NCBI RefSeq assembly: GCF_001625325.1
Contig: NZ_JRQQ01000001.1
Span: 372,001-436,000, forward strand
DNA: 64,000 bases
DNA from: Croceicoccus estronivorus
Lineage (GTDB): Bacteria > Pseudomonadota > Alphaproteobacteria > Sphingomonadales > Sphingomonadaceae
Direction: 5' to 3'
Shown: positions 54,217-62,984 of the stretch, one piece after another
How the letters are laid out: every line of letters begins with the position of its first letter
Position numbering within the stretch: position 1 is the first letter of the stretch
Position numbers and translations under genes: made by a program
Notes under the pieces: model-generated
Seen by the model: only the letters and a program-made list of their open reading frames with translations
The model's database searches: none
What the model was told of the DNA's origin: nothing

Positions 54217-55239
54217 TCAAGCTTCACCGCGGATTTCAGTCAATTTCCGTTCCCAGGCCAACGCATGAGTAACGATCTGGTCGAGATCGGCATGTTTGGG
54301 CACCCATGGCAGGGTCTCCCTGATCCGGCGATTATCCGAAATCAGCGAATCGGGGTCGCCCGCGCGCCGTGGCCCCATGAAGCGCTCGATCTTGCGGTTC
54401 GTCACCCGATCCACAGCATCAAGCACTTCGAGTACCGAAAAGCCCCTGCCATAACCACAGTTCATGGTCAGTGACTGGCCAGGGCGACGAATCAGTTCCT
54501 CCAAGGCGAGCACATGGGCATCCGCCAGATCGGACACATGGATATAGTCACGCACGCCTGTGCCGTCGGGCGTATCATAGTCCGTTCCGAACACGGATAC
54601 GCTGCTCCTTTTGCCCAATGCCGCTTCGACCGCCACCTTGATGAGGTGTGTCGCCCCGGCGGTCGACTGGCCACTGCGCGCCCTGGGATCTGCGCCTGCG
54701 ACATTGAAATAACGCAACGCGCAGTAGTTCAAAGGATGGGCCCTGGCCGTATCCGCCAGCATGATCTCCGTCATCAGCTTGGACATGCCGTAGGGATTGA
54801 TGGGCTGTTTCGGGCTGTCCTCGCTGACAGGCGAAACTTTCGGAATACCGTAGGTCGCCGCCGTCGAACTGAAGATGAAATGCTTCACACCGCCGTTCAC
54901 CGCCGCTTCCAGCAGCGCACGGCTCTTCGCGGTATTGTTGTGATAGTATTTGAGCGGGTTCTCCACCGATTCCGGCACGATGATCGACCCGGCGAAATGC
55001 ATCACCGCGCCAATGCCCTGTTCGTCAAATATCCGGGCCAGCAGAGCGGCATCCTCGATATCGCCTTCGTACAGCGGCACATGATCAGGTACGGCGAAAC
55101 GAAAGCCGGTCGACAAGTTGTCGATCACCGCAACCTGCCAACCGGCATCAAGGAGGGCCAGAACTGCATGGCTGCCGATATAGCCCGCCCCGCCGGTCAC
55201 GAGCACGGGACATTTAGCGCAAGAAGGATTGTCATTCAT
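54217..55239 (-). CDS. galE: UDP-glucose 4-epimerase
   Basis: A 340-residue extended short-chain dehydrogenase that interconverts UDP-glucose and UDP-galactose. The NAD motif is [17 protein letters not shown], the catalytic Ser/Thr region is [10 protein letters not shown], and the YxxxK pair is [25 protein letters not shown] and the C-terminal [14 protein letters not shown] are typical. It probably supplies UDP-Gal for surface polysaccharide. It is upstream of rpmJ on the same strand. Confidence 0.95.
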   Translation of the reverse strand: MNDNPSCAKCPVLVTGGAGYIGSHAVLALLDAGWQVAVIDNLSTGFRFAVPDHVPLYEGDIEDAALLARIFDEQGIGAVMHFAGSIIVPESVENPLKYYHNNTAKSRALLEAAVNGGVKHFIFSSTAATYGIPKVSPVSEDSPKQPINPYGMSKLMTEIMLADTARAHPLNYCALRYFNVAGADPRARSGQSTAGATHLIKVAVEAALGKRSSVSVFGTDYDTPDGTGVRDYIHVSDLADAHVLALEELIRRPGQSLTMNCGYGRGFSVLEVLDAVDRVTNRKIERFMGPRRAGDPDSLISDNRRIRETLPWVPKHADLDQIVTHALAWERKLTEIRGEA

Positions 55240-55384
55240 GCGGATGGTCCTAGCAGCATAAAGCCGAGCGTTCGGTTAATTTCGTCGCAACGGCGGCACG
55301 CGTAGCCTCATCTTCCAGCGGGCTTGCATGACGGCACACACCGCCGCACAGTCTGCGCATGACAAGAGAGAGGAAACACCCGCG

Positions 55385-55984
55385 ATGAAACCGGCCCCGT
55401 TTGCCGCAGCCCTGATCGGGCTCACCGCATTGACAGGTTGCGTCGCCCCTATCGGGCCAGTCGAAGTCACACGGTTTCACGAGCCGAGCGCTGACAATCT
55501 TCTCTTTGAACGTGGCACGATCGCCGTGGAAGCCGCACCTGGCGCCAATCCTGACTCGCTCGAATTTCGCAGCTTCCAGATGGCTGTCGCCCGTCAGCTC
55601 ACCGCACTCGGGTTTCGCGAGGCAACAACCGGCGACAGCGCGCAGGTGGCGTTGGTACGTGTCGAACGGACTTCCTTCCGCCCGGGAAGGGATGGAGGCC
55701 CCGTCAGTGTCGGCGTGGGCGGCAGCACCGGCAGCTACGGTTCGGGAGTCGGCATGGGCATTGGAATTGACCTGTCCGGCCCTCCACCGGAACAAGTCAC
55801 AACGGAATTGTGGGTACAAATCCGCAACCGCGCCAGCGGAAGCGCCGTGTGGGAAGGCCGCGCGCGTTTCACGGTCAGGAGCGACTCCCCACTCGCCGGA
55901 ACGCAACTCGGGGCCCCCAAGCTCGCTGAGGCATTGTTCCGCAATTTTCCCGGCGTGTCAGGTCAAACGGTAGAAGTGAAGTGA
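55385..55984 (+). CDS. Lipoprotein of DUF4136-like layout
   Basis: A 199-residue lipoprotein with lipobox LTALTGC (Cys ~19). It has a Gly/Ser-rich patch [19 protein letters not shown] (~residues 115-133) and beta-rich flanks ([32 protein letters not shown]). Its ending [17 protein letters not shown] parallels the MFTDFPGRSGETVRITI ending of the lipoprotein at 27938, so the two belong to the same family. Function unknown. Its stop overlaps the GTG of the next gene (GTGA). Confidence 0.72.
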   Translation: MKPAPFAAALIGLTALTGCVAPIGPVEVTRFHEPSADNLLFERGTIAVEAAPGANPDSLEFRSFQMAVARQLTALGFREATTGDSAQVALVRVERTSFRPGRDGGPVSVGVGGSTGSYGSGVGMGIGIDLSGPPPEQVTTELWVQIRNRASGSAVWEGRARFTVRSDSPLAGTQLGAPKLAEALFRNFPGVSGQTVEVK

Positions 55985-57129
55985 ACGATCCAGTGAGAAA
56001 TGGCGACATCCAGATCAACGCAGCCTTCGACAGCGGTAATATAGAGATCGTGTCGATCAGCGGCGCTGAAGCAAAACTCACGATCCGCAAGGACAAGGAA
56101 TCCGATTTTTACCAATGGTTCCACTTTCGCGTTTCCGGCGCGGCCGGGCGTGAACTGGAATTGCATCTTACCGGTCTGGCGTCCGCCGCCTATCCAGCGG
56201 GATGGCCGGATTACCAGGCCTGTGTTTCGGAAGATCGCGAATGGTGGGGCCGCGCAGACACGATCTGGAACAAGGAAAGAGACGGCGGCACGCTGACAAT
56301 TCGATACCGGCCGGGGAGCGATATTGTCTGGTTTGCCTATTTCGCCCCCTATTCGATCGAACGGCATCATGATCTGGTCGCGCAAAGCGCGGCATGTGAA
56401 GGCGTGACCTATCGCTGCCTTGGAACCAGCATCGATGGTCAACCGATCGACTGCCTCGAAATGGGCAGCGGTCCGTTGCAAGTGTGGCTCTATGCCCGCC
56501 AGCACCCAGGTGAAAGCATGGCCGAATGGTGGATGGAAGGCGCCCTGGAATGCCTGACCGATACAGCCGATCCAGTAGGCCGCGTACTGCGGGAAAAGTG
56601 CACCTTGCATCTCGTGCCTAATGCCAATCCGGACGGATCCTGCCGAGGCCACCTGCGAACCAACGCAAAAGGCGTCAACCTCAACCGTGAATGGCACGAA
56701 CCCAGTGCTGAACAATCGCCCGAAGTGCTGGCAATCCGCAACGCAATGGACGAGACCGGTGTCGATTTTGCCATGGATGTGCATGGCGACGAGGCAATTC
56801 CCGCAGTTTTCCTCGCCGGCTTTGAAGGCATTCCGTCATGGAAAGACGAGCAGGGTAAACGATTCTATCGCTACCAGTCGATCCTTGCCCGGCGCACGCC
56901 GGATTTCCAGACTGCTCTGGGCTACCCAAAGTCGGCACCCGGCCGGGCCAATCTGACGATGTCGACCAATCAGGTGGCAGAACGATTCGGTGCCTGCGCG
57001 ATGACATTGGAAATGCCGTTCAAGGACAACCGTGACTTGCCTGACCCTGCGCAGGGCTGGAGCCCGGAACGCAGCAAGATCCTTGGCCGGGAATGCCTGG
57101 CCGCGCTGGTGGAATGGCTTGAAGACTAG
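55981..57129 (+). CDS. M14 family metallocarboxypeptidase, cytosolic-carboxypeptidase (CCP) like
   Basis: A 382-residue protein. Residues 1-120 form an N-terminal beta domain ([20 protein letters not shown]) like that of eukaryotic Nna1/CCP proteins. The zinc site is His175-x-x-Glu178 (HPGESMAEW) and His268 (DVHGDE); the catalytic Glu344 lies in TLEMPFKD, and [20 protein letters not shown] provides the Arg/Asn substrate residues. No signal peptide, so cytoplasmic. The protein substrate is unknown. GTG start overlapping the lipoprotein stop; converges on cdd with a 4-bp overlap. Confidence 0.87.
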   Translation: MNDPVRNGDIQINAAFDSGNIEIVSISGAEAKLTIRKDKESDFYQWFHFRVSGAAGRELELHLTGLASAAYPAGWPDYQACVSEDREWWGRADTIWNKERDGGTLTIRYRPGSDIVWFAYFAPYSIERHHDLVAQSAACEGVTYRCLGTSIDGQPIDCLEMGSGPLQVWLYARQHPGESMAEWWMEGALECLTDTADPVGRVLREKCTLHLVPNANPDGSCRGHLRTNAKGVNLNREWHEPSAEQSPEVLAIRNAMDETGVDFAMDVHGDEAIPAVFLAGFEGIPSWKDEQGKRFYRYQSILARRTPDFQTALGYPKSAPGRANLTMSTNQVAERFGACAMTLEMPFKDNRDLPDPAQGWSPERSKILGRECLAALVEWLED

Positions 57130-57542
57130 CTCAGGCTATCCGGCCCGAAAGCCTGGGGCAACAACGCAGAAAGACGGGTTGCGACGACATCACTATCGTT
57201 GGCGCACCATACGATCGGGTCCGTATCGCCCAGTGCCGCCAGTTCATTCAACACCTGACGACATCGTCCGCAGGGCGTCACCGGCTTCGCTGCAGCGGCA
57301 AAGACCGCCACCGCCTGCAATCCGCCACGATGCCCTTCGCCCATGGCCTTCGCGACAGCGACCGTTTCCGCACATAGCGAGAGCCCATAGCTGGCGTTCT
57401 CGACATTGCTGCCCGTAACCACAGTGCCATCCGCGAAAGACAGCGCCGCGCCGACCCCCAACCCTGAATAGGGGGCATAGGCGTCTTCCTGCGCATGTCT
57501 CGCCGCAACTACCAGTTCGTCGCGATCCGAATCGTCACTCAT
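57126..57542 (-). CDS. cdd: Cytidine deaminase
   Basis: A 138-residue homotetrameric-type cytidine deaminase. The zinc/catalytic motif [12 protein letters not shown] (Cys, Glu) and the second pair [11 protein letters not shown] are clear; [13 protein letters not shown] is the N-terminal signature. The start ATG at 57542 gives [11 protein letters not shown]. It is 13 bp downstream of the GH25-like gene on the same strand. Confidence 0.93.
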   Translation of the reverse strand: MSDDSDRDELVVAARHAQEDAYAPYSGLGVGAALSFADGTVVTGSNVENASYGLSLCAETVAVAKAMGEGHRGGLQAVAVFAAAAKPVTPCGRCRQVLNELAALGDTDPIVWCANDSDVVATRLSALLPQAFGPDSLS

Positions 57543-57555
57543 GACTGTTGCTCCG

Positions 57556-58254
57556 TCAAAGCTGCACCACCACCCAGCGTACAGGCTCGCTGCCCGCTTC
57601 CGTATGCAGCATCGTATTGGCCGTCCACAAAGTCCACGGACGGCCGCCATAATCGGGTTGGAAATACGTCCGGGTAAGCCAGAGATTGCGCTCCAGCCGC
57701 GGGGCAAGATGATATGCCTGCTCAAACGCAGGTGAAACCTTGAGCAGTGCGGGTTTGCCCACATGCCCTTCCACCTGGTTGAGAAAGGTCATCAACTCGC
57801 TTTCGACTGCGGCCTCGCTCACCCTTGTCGGGCAGTTTTCCGCCGTCCGTTCAAGAGCGATGGCGGGCGGAAGCAATTCCGGATCGCGTGCCACCACAGT
57901 CACGAAATTGGCTGACTGCCGTTCAGCCGGGATGCAGGGATCGTAATCATGAACTGCCCCCACCTGCAGCCCGGCGGCCCGCGCGGCGGCAAAATAGCGA
58001 ATGAAATCCGGGTCGCGGCTCTTTTCCCCTTCGCTCGCCTCGATATAGGCGAAATCGGCACCAATCGCGCGAAGTGCCCGGAAATCGACCGCACCATCCC
58101 CCGCTTCCACCAGTACGCCCTGCATGGGGAATGCCTCTCGCGATGGTGTCCAGTGGATCAATCGCCACCAGCCTGCCACGGCGGCTATCAACAAAACGAA
58201 CAGCAATGCCGCAGGCCAGCGCAGCCGGGCGGCAAGGCTCCGTTTCCTGCCCAT
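57556..58254 (-). CDS. GH25 (lysozyme)-like protein lacking expected catalytic aspartates
   Basis: A 232-residue protein with an N-terminal membrane anchor (ALLFVLLIAAVAGWWRLI, residues ~16-33) and a periplasmic GH25-like domain: FRALRAIGADFAYIEASEGEK, DPDFIRYFAAARAAGLQVGA, PPAIALERTAENC. In active GH25 enzymes the first block is G-x-D-V-S and the later one P-x-x-x-D-x-E. Here the first Asp position is Leu48 (GVLVEAG) and the DxE Asp is Ala133 (Glu135 kept). It is therefore probably inactive as a muramidase, perhaps a wall-binding protein. Confidence 0.75.
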   Translation of the reverse strand: MGRKRSLAARLRWPAALLFVLLIAAVAGWWRLIHWTPSREAFPMQGVLVEAGDGAVDFRALRAIGADFAYIEASEGEKSRDPDFIRYFAAARAAGLQVGAVHDYDPCIPAERQSANFVTVVARDPELLPPAIALERTAENCPTRVSEAAVESELMTFLNQVEGHVGKPALLKVSPAFEQAYHLAPRLERNLWLTRTYFQPDYGGRPWTLWTANTMLHTEAGSEPVRWVVVQL

Positions 58255-58271
58255 GATCGCGTGCCCCCTTC

Positions 58272-58754
58272 CTAACCCTTGATGTGCAGGACGCAGATCA
58301 GGGTGAAAAGCCGTCGAGCAGTCGAGAAATCGGTGTCCACTTTACCATCCAGCCGTTCCAGCAGCAGCCGTGCGGCATCGTCGTGAATCGCGCGCCGGGC
58401 CATGTCTATGGTTTCGATCTCCTGCGCGCTCGCCTTGCGAATCGCCTGATAATACGAATCGCAAATCGCGAAATATTCGCGGATCGGCCGACGAAATCGT
58501 GCCAGTCCGAGCAGCAGGGTTTCGATCGGGTCATCCACCTCGTTACGGATTTCCATTACTAGTCGCCCATCCGTAACCGAAAGGAACAACCGCCACGGCC
58601 CGGCATGCCCGGCCTCTGCCGCACGCAACGGCTTGAAACTGTTTTCCTCGATCAGGTCGAAGATGGCGATCCGTCGTTCCTGCTCGATATCGGCATTGCG
58701 CCAGATGATGGTCGCATCGTCGAGTTCGATGTGGGAGATTCGATGATCGGGCAT
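58272..58754 (-). CDS. UPF0262 family protein
   Basis: A 160-residue protein of an alphaproteobacteria-restricted family without known function. The blocks RISHIELDDATIIWRNADIE, GHAGPWRLFLSVTDGRLVME and LGLARFRRPIREYFAICDSY are characteristic. The start ATG at 58754 matches family length. It precedes the GH25-like gene by 17 bp on the same strand and is divergent from dnaB. Confidence 0.9.
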   Translation of the reverse strand: MPDHRISHIELDDATIIWRNADIEQERRIAIFDLIEENSFKPLRAAEAGHAGPWRLFLSVTDGRLVMEIRNEVDDPIETLLLGLARFRRPIREYFAICDSYYQAIRKASAQEIETIDMARRAIHDDAARLLLERLDGKVDTDFSTARRLFTLICVLHIKG

Positions 58755-58881
58755 GATATGGAGCCTGCTTTCGCAGATGGGCACCATATGGGGCAAGAGG
58801 GATCATCCATCCCCGATATCCACAAGCCATTCGTCCCCCGCACACCTTGCGCGGAACCTGTGCGAAGCGCATGGCGGGCCG

Positions 58882-60393
58882 ATGGCTGACGAAGACCTCC
58901 TGATCCGTTCCGACAATGCCCCCTCGATGCGTGCCTTGCCATCCAACATAGAGGCGGAAGCCGCCTTTCTGGGCGCGGTGTTGATCGACAATCGCGTGAT
59001 AGAGGATTTGCGCACTCCTCTGCGGGCCGACCATTTCTTCGAGCCGCTTCATGCCCGGATCTACGAGCGCATCCTAACACTGGTCGACCGCCAGGCCGTA
59101 GTGACACCGGTTACCCTGAAACCCTACTTCGAAGGCGATGAAGCGCTCAAGGAACTGGGCGGTATCACATATCTCGCCCGCCTGACCGCAGACGGCCAGG
59201 GGTTGCTTGCCGCTCGCGAACTGGCGGAACAGATCTACGATCTCGCGTTACTGCGGGAACTGGTCTCTGTCGGGCGGAACCTGGTCGAAGGGGCCCTGGA
59301 CACATCCGACGAAGTCGCTCCACTGGAACAGGTCGAAAAAGCCGAAGCAGCGCTCTATTCTGTTGCCGAAGGTGCCTCTTCCGGAAACGAGGCTCAAAGT
59401 TTCGGCACCGCGACCTACAAGGCGCTCGGAATGATCGAAACCGCGATCAATTCCGGTGGCCACGTCTCCGGCACGACGACCGGCCTTACCAGTGTGAATG
59501 AGAAAATCGGTGGACTTCACAATTCCGACCTCGTGATACTTGCCGGGCGCCCGGGCATGGGCAAGACGTCGTTGGCCACCAATATCGCCTTCAACGCCGC
59601 AGACCGCCTGTTGCGCGACCGGCAGGACGGCATCGTGGAAAAGGAATCGATCGGCGCGGCAGTCGCTTTCTTCAGCCTGGAAATGAGCGCGGACCAGCTA
59701 GCCACGCGTATTCTCGCGGAGCAGGCCGGAATCAGCGGCGAATCGCTGCGCATGGGGAAAATCAGCCGCGACGATTTTCAGCAGCTTTCGTATGCCAGCC
59801 AGCGTCTGGCCGAATTGCCGCTCTATATCGACGACACTCCTGCCCTTTCGATTGCGGCCCTGCGCGCGCGGGCGCGGCGGCTGAAGCGGCGGCACGATAT
59901 CGGCCTGATCGTGGTCGATTACCTGCAACTCCTGCAAGGCAGCGGGCGGGCGACAGACAATCGCGTGAACGAAATTTCCGAAATCAGTCGTGGCCTGAAA
60001 ACACTGGCCAAGGAACTCGACGTGCCAGTAATCGCGCTGTCACAGCTCTCTCGTGCGGTCGAACAGCGGGACGACAAACGCCCCCAGCTGTCCGATTTGC
60101 GCGAATCCGGTTCTATCGAACAAGACGCGGACATGGTCTGGTTCGTCTATCGCGAGGACTATTACGTTGCCGCCAAGGAGCCCAAGGTTCCACAAGGTGA
60201 CGACGACGCCAAGGCGCATGAGGCACACAACAGCTGGGCCGCCGAAATGGAGCGGGTTCACGGGCTGGCGGAACTGATCGTTGCCAAGCAGCGTCACGGT
60301 TCGACCGGCAAAGTGCGGCTACGCTTCGAAGCGAAGATCACGCGCTTCAGTGACCTGGCGGACGATTCCTATGCCGCACAAGCCTATGATTGA
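58882..60393 (+). CDS. dnaB: Replicative DNA helicase DnaB
   Basis: A 503-residue hexameric 5'-3' helicase. The N-terminal primase-interaction domain is ALPSNIEAEAAFLGAVLID; the RecA-like domain has Walker A LAGRPGMGKTSLATNIA, Walker B IVVDYLQLLQG and the SQLSRAVEQRDDKRPQLSDL loop. No intein or insertion interrupts it. The start at 58882 (MADEDLLIRSD) is chosen over upstream in-frame codons. The 3' end overlaps the converging PLD-family gene by 10 bp. Confidence 0.97.
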   Translation: MADEDLLIRSDNAPSMRALPSNIEAEAAFLGAVLIDNRVIEDLRTPLRADHFFEPLHARIYERILTLVDRQAVVTPVTLKPYFEGDEALKELGGITYLARLTADGQGLLAARELAEQIYDLALLRELVSVGRNLVEGALDTSDEVAPLEQVEKAEAALYSVAEGASSGNEAQSFGTATYKALGMIETAINSGGHVSGTTTGLTSVNEKIGGLHNSDLVILAGRPGMGKTSLATNIAFNAADRLLRDRQDGIVEKESIGAAVAFFSLEMSADQLATRILAEQAGISGESLRMGKISRDDFQQLSYASQRLAELPLYIDDTPALSIAALRARARRLKRRHDIGLIVVDYLQLLQGSGRATDNRVNEISEISRGLKTLAKELDVPVIALSQLSRAVEQRDDKRPQLSDLRESGSIEQDADMVWFVYREDYYVAAKEPKVPQGDDDAKAHEAHNSWAAEMERVHGLAELIVAKQRHGSTGKVRLRFEAKITRFSDLADDSYAAQAYD

Positions 60394-61577
60394 TGGTCTT
60401 CCCTCGGCAAAAGGGCCGATCCCAGCCCGAGATTGAGCCGCCGGGTTATCGAGTAATCGAGCACTGTCACAAGGAACCAGCTCAGTCGCCAGCGAAGCCG
60501 GTTGAACAGCGTCCGGCGCGAACGGTCGACGGCCAGCGTAATATGCTCTGACGCGGGAAGATGCAGGCTGACATAGTCACGCATTTTTTCCGCAAGCGCC
60601 GCGTCTTCGATCCTGAGCATGAGTTCGAGATTGAGATAGAGACTGCGCATGTCGAAGTTGCCGCTGCCGATGTAGACGGCATCGTCCACCACAATCAGCT
60701 TGGTGTGCAGCTTGCAGGGGCTGAATTCCCATATTCCGGCACCATGCTTCAGCAACCGGCGATAAAGTGATCGGGATGCTCCGATCGTCGCTCCGTTGTC
60801 CGACTTGCATGGCAACAGGAGGCGTACTTCCCCACCTTCCGCCAACCGTGCAATGCGGCCGAGCATGAACGGTGCAGGTGAGAAATACGCCATGATCATG
60901 TCCAGCCTGCGGGCTCGGGAAATATCCTTGCTCACATGCCGCGCCCAGGTGCTGGGTACCCGGGTGGGGCCACCGATAAGCCAGCGCAGCGGGCCATCGC
61001 CTGGCCGCCATTCCCGCACCATGCGCCGGATAGCGCGGAATTGTGCCTTGGGTTCCGCCGTCCATGCGGCAAGCTGATCGAACCAGAGCTCAAGCCCCTC
61101 AACAGCATCTCCGACCAAGCGCATTCCCAGATCGTGCCAACCATTTTCCTCTGGCGGGGCAAAGTAATCGTCCTGCACATTGAAACCGCCGATCATCGCC
61201 CGCTCCCCATCGGCAATGACGATCTTCTGGTGATTCCGAATAAGATAGCGGCGCGACCAGCGCGGACTGAAAAAATGGAAGCGGCCCCCCGCCTCCACCA
61301 GAGGGACAAAGAAGGCTTCCCTCGCATCCGAACCGAAACGGTCGACAATCAATGTGACATCGACTCCCCTTCGTGCGGCTTCTGCCAATGCATCACGGAC
61401 GAGACGTCCGCATTTGTCCTCTTCGAAAACGTAGAAGCAGAGCTTGAGCGTTCGCGTCGCTCTGCCGATCAATTTCAGTAGAGCCTCGAGCCGGTCGCTT
61501 CCTGCCGGATAGAAGGTCAGTTCATGCCCGTGAGATTCGACTGAAAAGGGAGCAGGATCGCTGTAGATGGCATCCAT
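60384..61577 (-). CDS. Phospholipase D family / cardiolipin synthase-like protein
   Basis: A 397-residue protein with two HKD motifs: RNHQKIVIADGERAMIGGFN and LHTKLIVVDDAVYIGSGNFD. There are no N-terminal transmembrane helices, so it resembles ClsB/ClsC-type cardiolipin synthases rather than ClsA. The C-terminus carries a hydrophobic segment (LRWRLSWFLVTVLDYSI). Likely substrates are phosphatidylglycerol or phosphatidylethanolamine, but nuclease activity cannot be excluded. Overlaps the dnaB end by 10 bp. Confidence 0.85.
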   Translation of the reverse strand: MDAIYSDPAPFSVESHGHELTFYPAGSDRLEALLKLIGRATRTLKLCFYVFEEDKCGRLVRDALAEAARRGVDVTLIVDRFGSDAREAFFVPLVEAGGRFHFFSPRWSRRYLIRNHQKIVIADGERAMIGGFNVQDDYFAPPEENGWHDLGMRLVGDAVEGLELWFDQLAAWTAEPKAQFRAIRRMVREWRPGDGPLRWLIGGPTRVPSTWARHVSKDISRARRLDMIMAYFSPAPFMLGRIARLAEGGEVRLLLPCKSDNGATIGASRSLYRRLLKHGAGIWEFSPCKLHTKLIVVDDAVYIGSGNFDMRSLYLNLELMLRIEDAALAEKMRDYVSLHLPASEHITLAVDRSRRTLFNRLRWRLSWFLVTVLDYSITRRLNLGLGSALLPREDHQS

Positions 61578-61707
61578 GCGCGCTGTCCGTCTCCACTTCC
61601 CGTAACAATACCGGTCCCACCCATCATAGCCGAAAACCTTGACTTTGGGCCGTCATCCCCGTAGTGAACCGGCTTTCCCGCAAGGTCCAACTTTTTCCGG
61701 AGTGCCC

Positions 61708-62052
61708 ATGGCGCGCGTTACTGTCGAAGATTGCGTCGACAAGGTTCCCAACCGTTTCGATCTCGTCCTTCTGGCCGCCCAGCGTGCACGGGAGATTTCC
61801 GGCGGTACCGAGCTCACTGTTGATCGCGACCGGGACAAGAATCCGGTCGTGGCCCTGCGTGAAATCGCCGAACAGACGATTCGGCCGAAGAACCTGCAGG
61901 AAAGCCTCACCCAATCGCTGCAGCGCGTTCTGCCCGATGACGAGGATGAAGCAGACGAAATCGGTTCGCTGAGCCAGTCTGCGGAAGCTCTGCGGATCAC
62001 TGCATCGGCGCCGGTACGCAACACTTCGATCGGCGGCGATTACGAAGGCTGA
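61708..62052 (+). CDS. rpoZ: DNA-directed RNA polymerase subunit omega
   Basis: A 114-residue omega subunit. [20 protein letters not shown] and [10 protein letters not shown] are the signature; [14 protein letters not shown] is the conserved middle, and the C-terminal third is acidic and variable. The start follows CCGGAG. It assists assembly of beta' and forms one ppGpp site. An orphan ParA gene follows after 19 bp. Confidence 0.96.
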   Translation: MARVTVEDCVDKVPNRFDLVLLAAQRAREISGGTELTVDRDRDKNPVVALREIAEQTIRPKNLQESLTQSLQRVLPDDEDEADEIGSLSQSAEALRITASAPVRNTSIGGDYEG

Positions 62053-62071
62053 GCAGGCACCTAACGGTCCA

Positions 62072-62896
62072 TTGACGAAAGCATCGCGAACCCTGCCCCG
62101 GATTCCCGGGGCCCCTAAACCGCCCAAGCAAAGCGGCGGCGGAAAATCGGGCGCGACAATCGCGATTTACAGCGTGAAAGGTGGCGTCGGCAAAACCACG
62201 CTGGCCGCCAACCTCGCATGGAACTCCGCCGTCACTTCCGGCCGCCGGACTCTCTTGTGGGATCTCGACGCGGCAAGCGGAGCCGGTTTCCTGCTAGGGA
62301 TCGATCCCGATGCCGGTAAAGCAGCGGAAACGGTCTTTTCGAAAGAGCGTGATCCGGCGAAGCTGATCCACCACACCGCCTATCCCCAGCTCGATATCCT
62401 GCCCGCCGACGAAAGCTTGCGGGCTCTCGACACGCAATTGCTCAATATCGGCAAACGGCGGCGTCTGGCGAAACTGACCGAAAATCTCGGCAAGGACTAT
62501 GATCGCATTCTGCTCGATTGTCCGCCGGTATTGAATGAAGTCAGCGCTCAGGTATTGCGTGCGGCGGATCTGGTCATTGTTCCCTTGCCTCCTTCCCCCT
62601 TGTCCGCGCGCGCTCTGGAACTTGTGGTGGCACAGGTGCAGGCTGACGGGAAAGGCCACCCGCCTATCTTGCCGGTGCATTCCATGCTCGACATGCGGCG
62701 CACCCTTCACCGTCAGGCGCGCGACGCCAATCCCGATTGGCCCGCGATCCCGTATGCCAGTGCGGTAGAACAATGCGCCGTACGGCAATGCCCGGTAGGG
62801 GCATTCGCACCCAATAGCCCGGCCGGGGCCGGTTTCTCGAAGCTATGGCTGGCTATCGAACAGAAGCTGGCCAAGGTATCGAAAGCAAAAGGCTGA
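62072..62896 (+). CDS. ParA-family ATPase (orphan)
   Basis: A 274-residue deviant Walker ATPase. After a Pro/Lys-rich N-terminal tail (RIPGAPKPPKQSGGGKSG) come the P-loop YSVKGGVGKTTLAANLAWN with the signature Lys, switch I LLWDLDAASGAGFLLG and switch II RILLDCPPVLNEVSAQVL. No parB or centromere-like repeats are nearby, so chromosome partition is unlikely; cargo positioning (chemoreceptor, cellulose, polar proteins) is a known use of such orphans. A TTG start with a weak ribosome site is the only candidate giving this N-terminus. Confidence 0.85.
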   Translation: MTKASRTLPRIPGAPKPPKQSGGGKSGATIAIYSVKGGVGKTTLAANLAWNSAVTSGRRTLLWDLDAASGAGFLLGIDPDAGKAAETVFSKERDPAKLIHHTAYPQLDILPADESLRALDTQLLNIGKRRRLAKLTENLGKDYDRILLDCPPVLNEVSAQVLRAADLVIVPLPPSPLSARALELVVAQVQADGKGHPPILPVHSMLDMRRTLHRQARDANPDWPAIPYASAVEQCAVRQCPVGAFAPNSPAGAGFSKLWLAIEQKLAKVSKAKG

Positions 62897-62900
62897 GGTG

Positions 62901-62940
62901 CAAATCGGACCGGGCGCGTACCCGATCCGATTTGCTTTCC
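62901..62940. terminator. Bidirectional terminator between the ParA-like gene and ftsH
   Basis: CAAATCGGA / TCCGATTTG, 9-bp perfect outer arms with an inner GGG/CCC pairing, followed by CTTTCCC. It lies between convergent stops at 62896 and 62985. Confidence 0.75.
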
Positions 62941-62984
62941 CGTAATTACCCGCTTCCCAGAAGAAGAGGCCGTGATGCTTCGCT

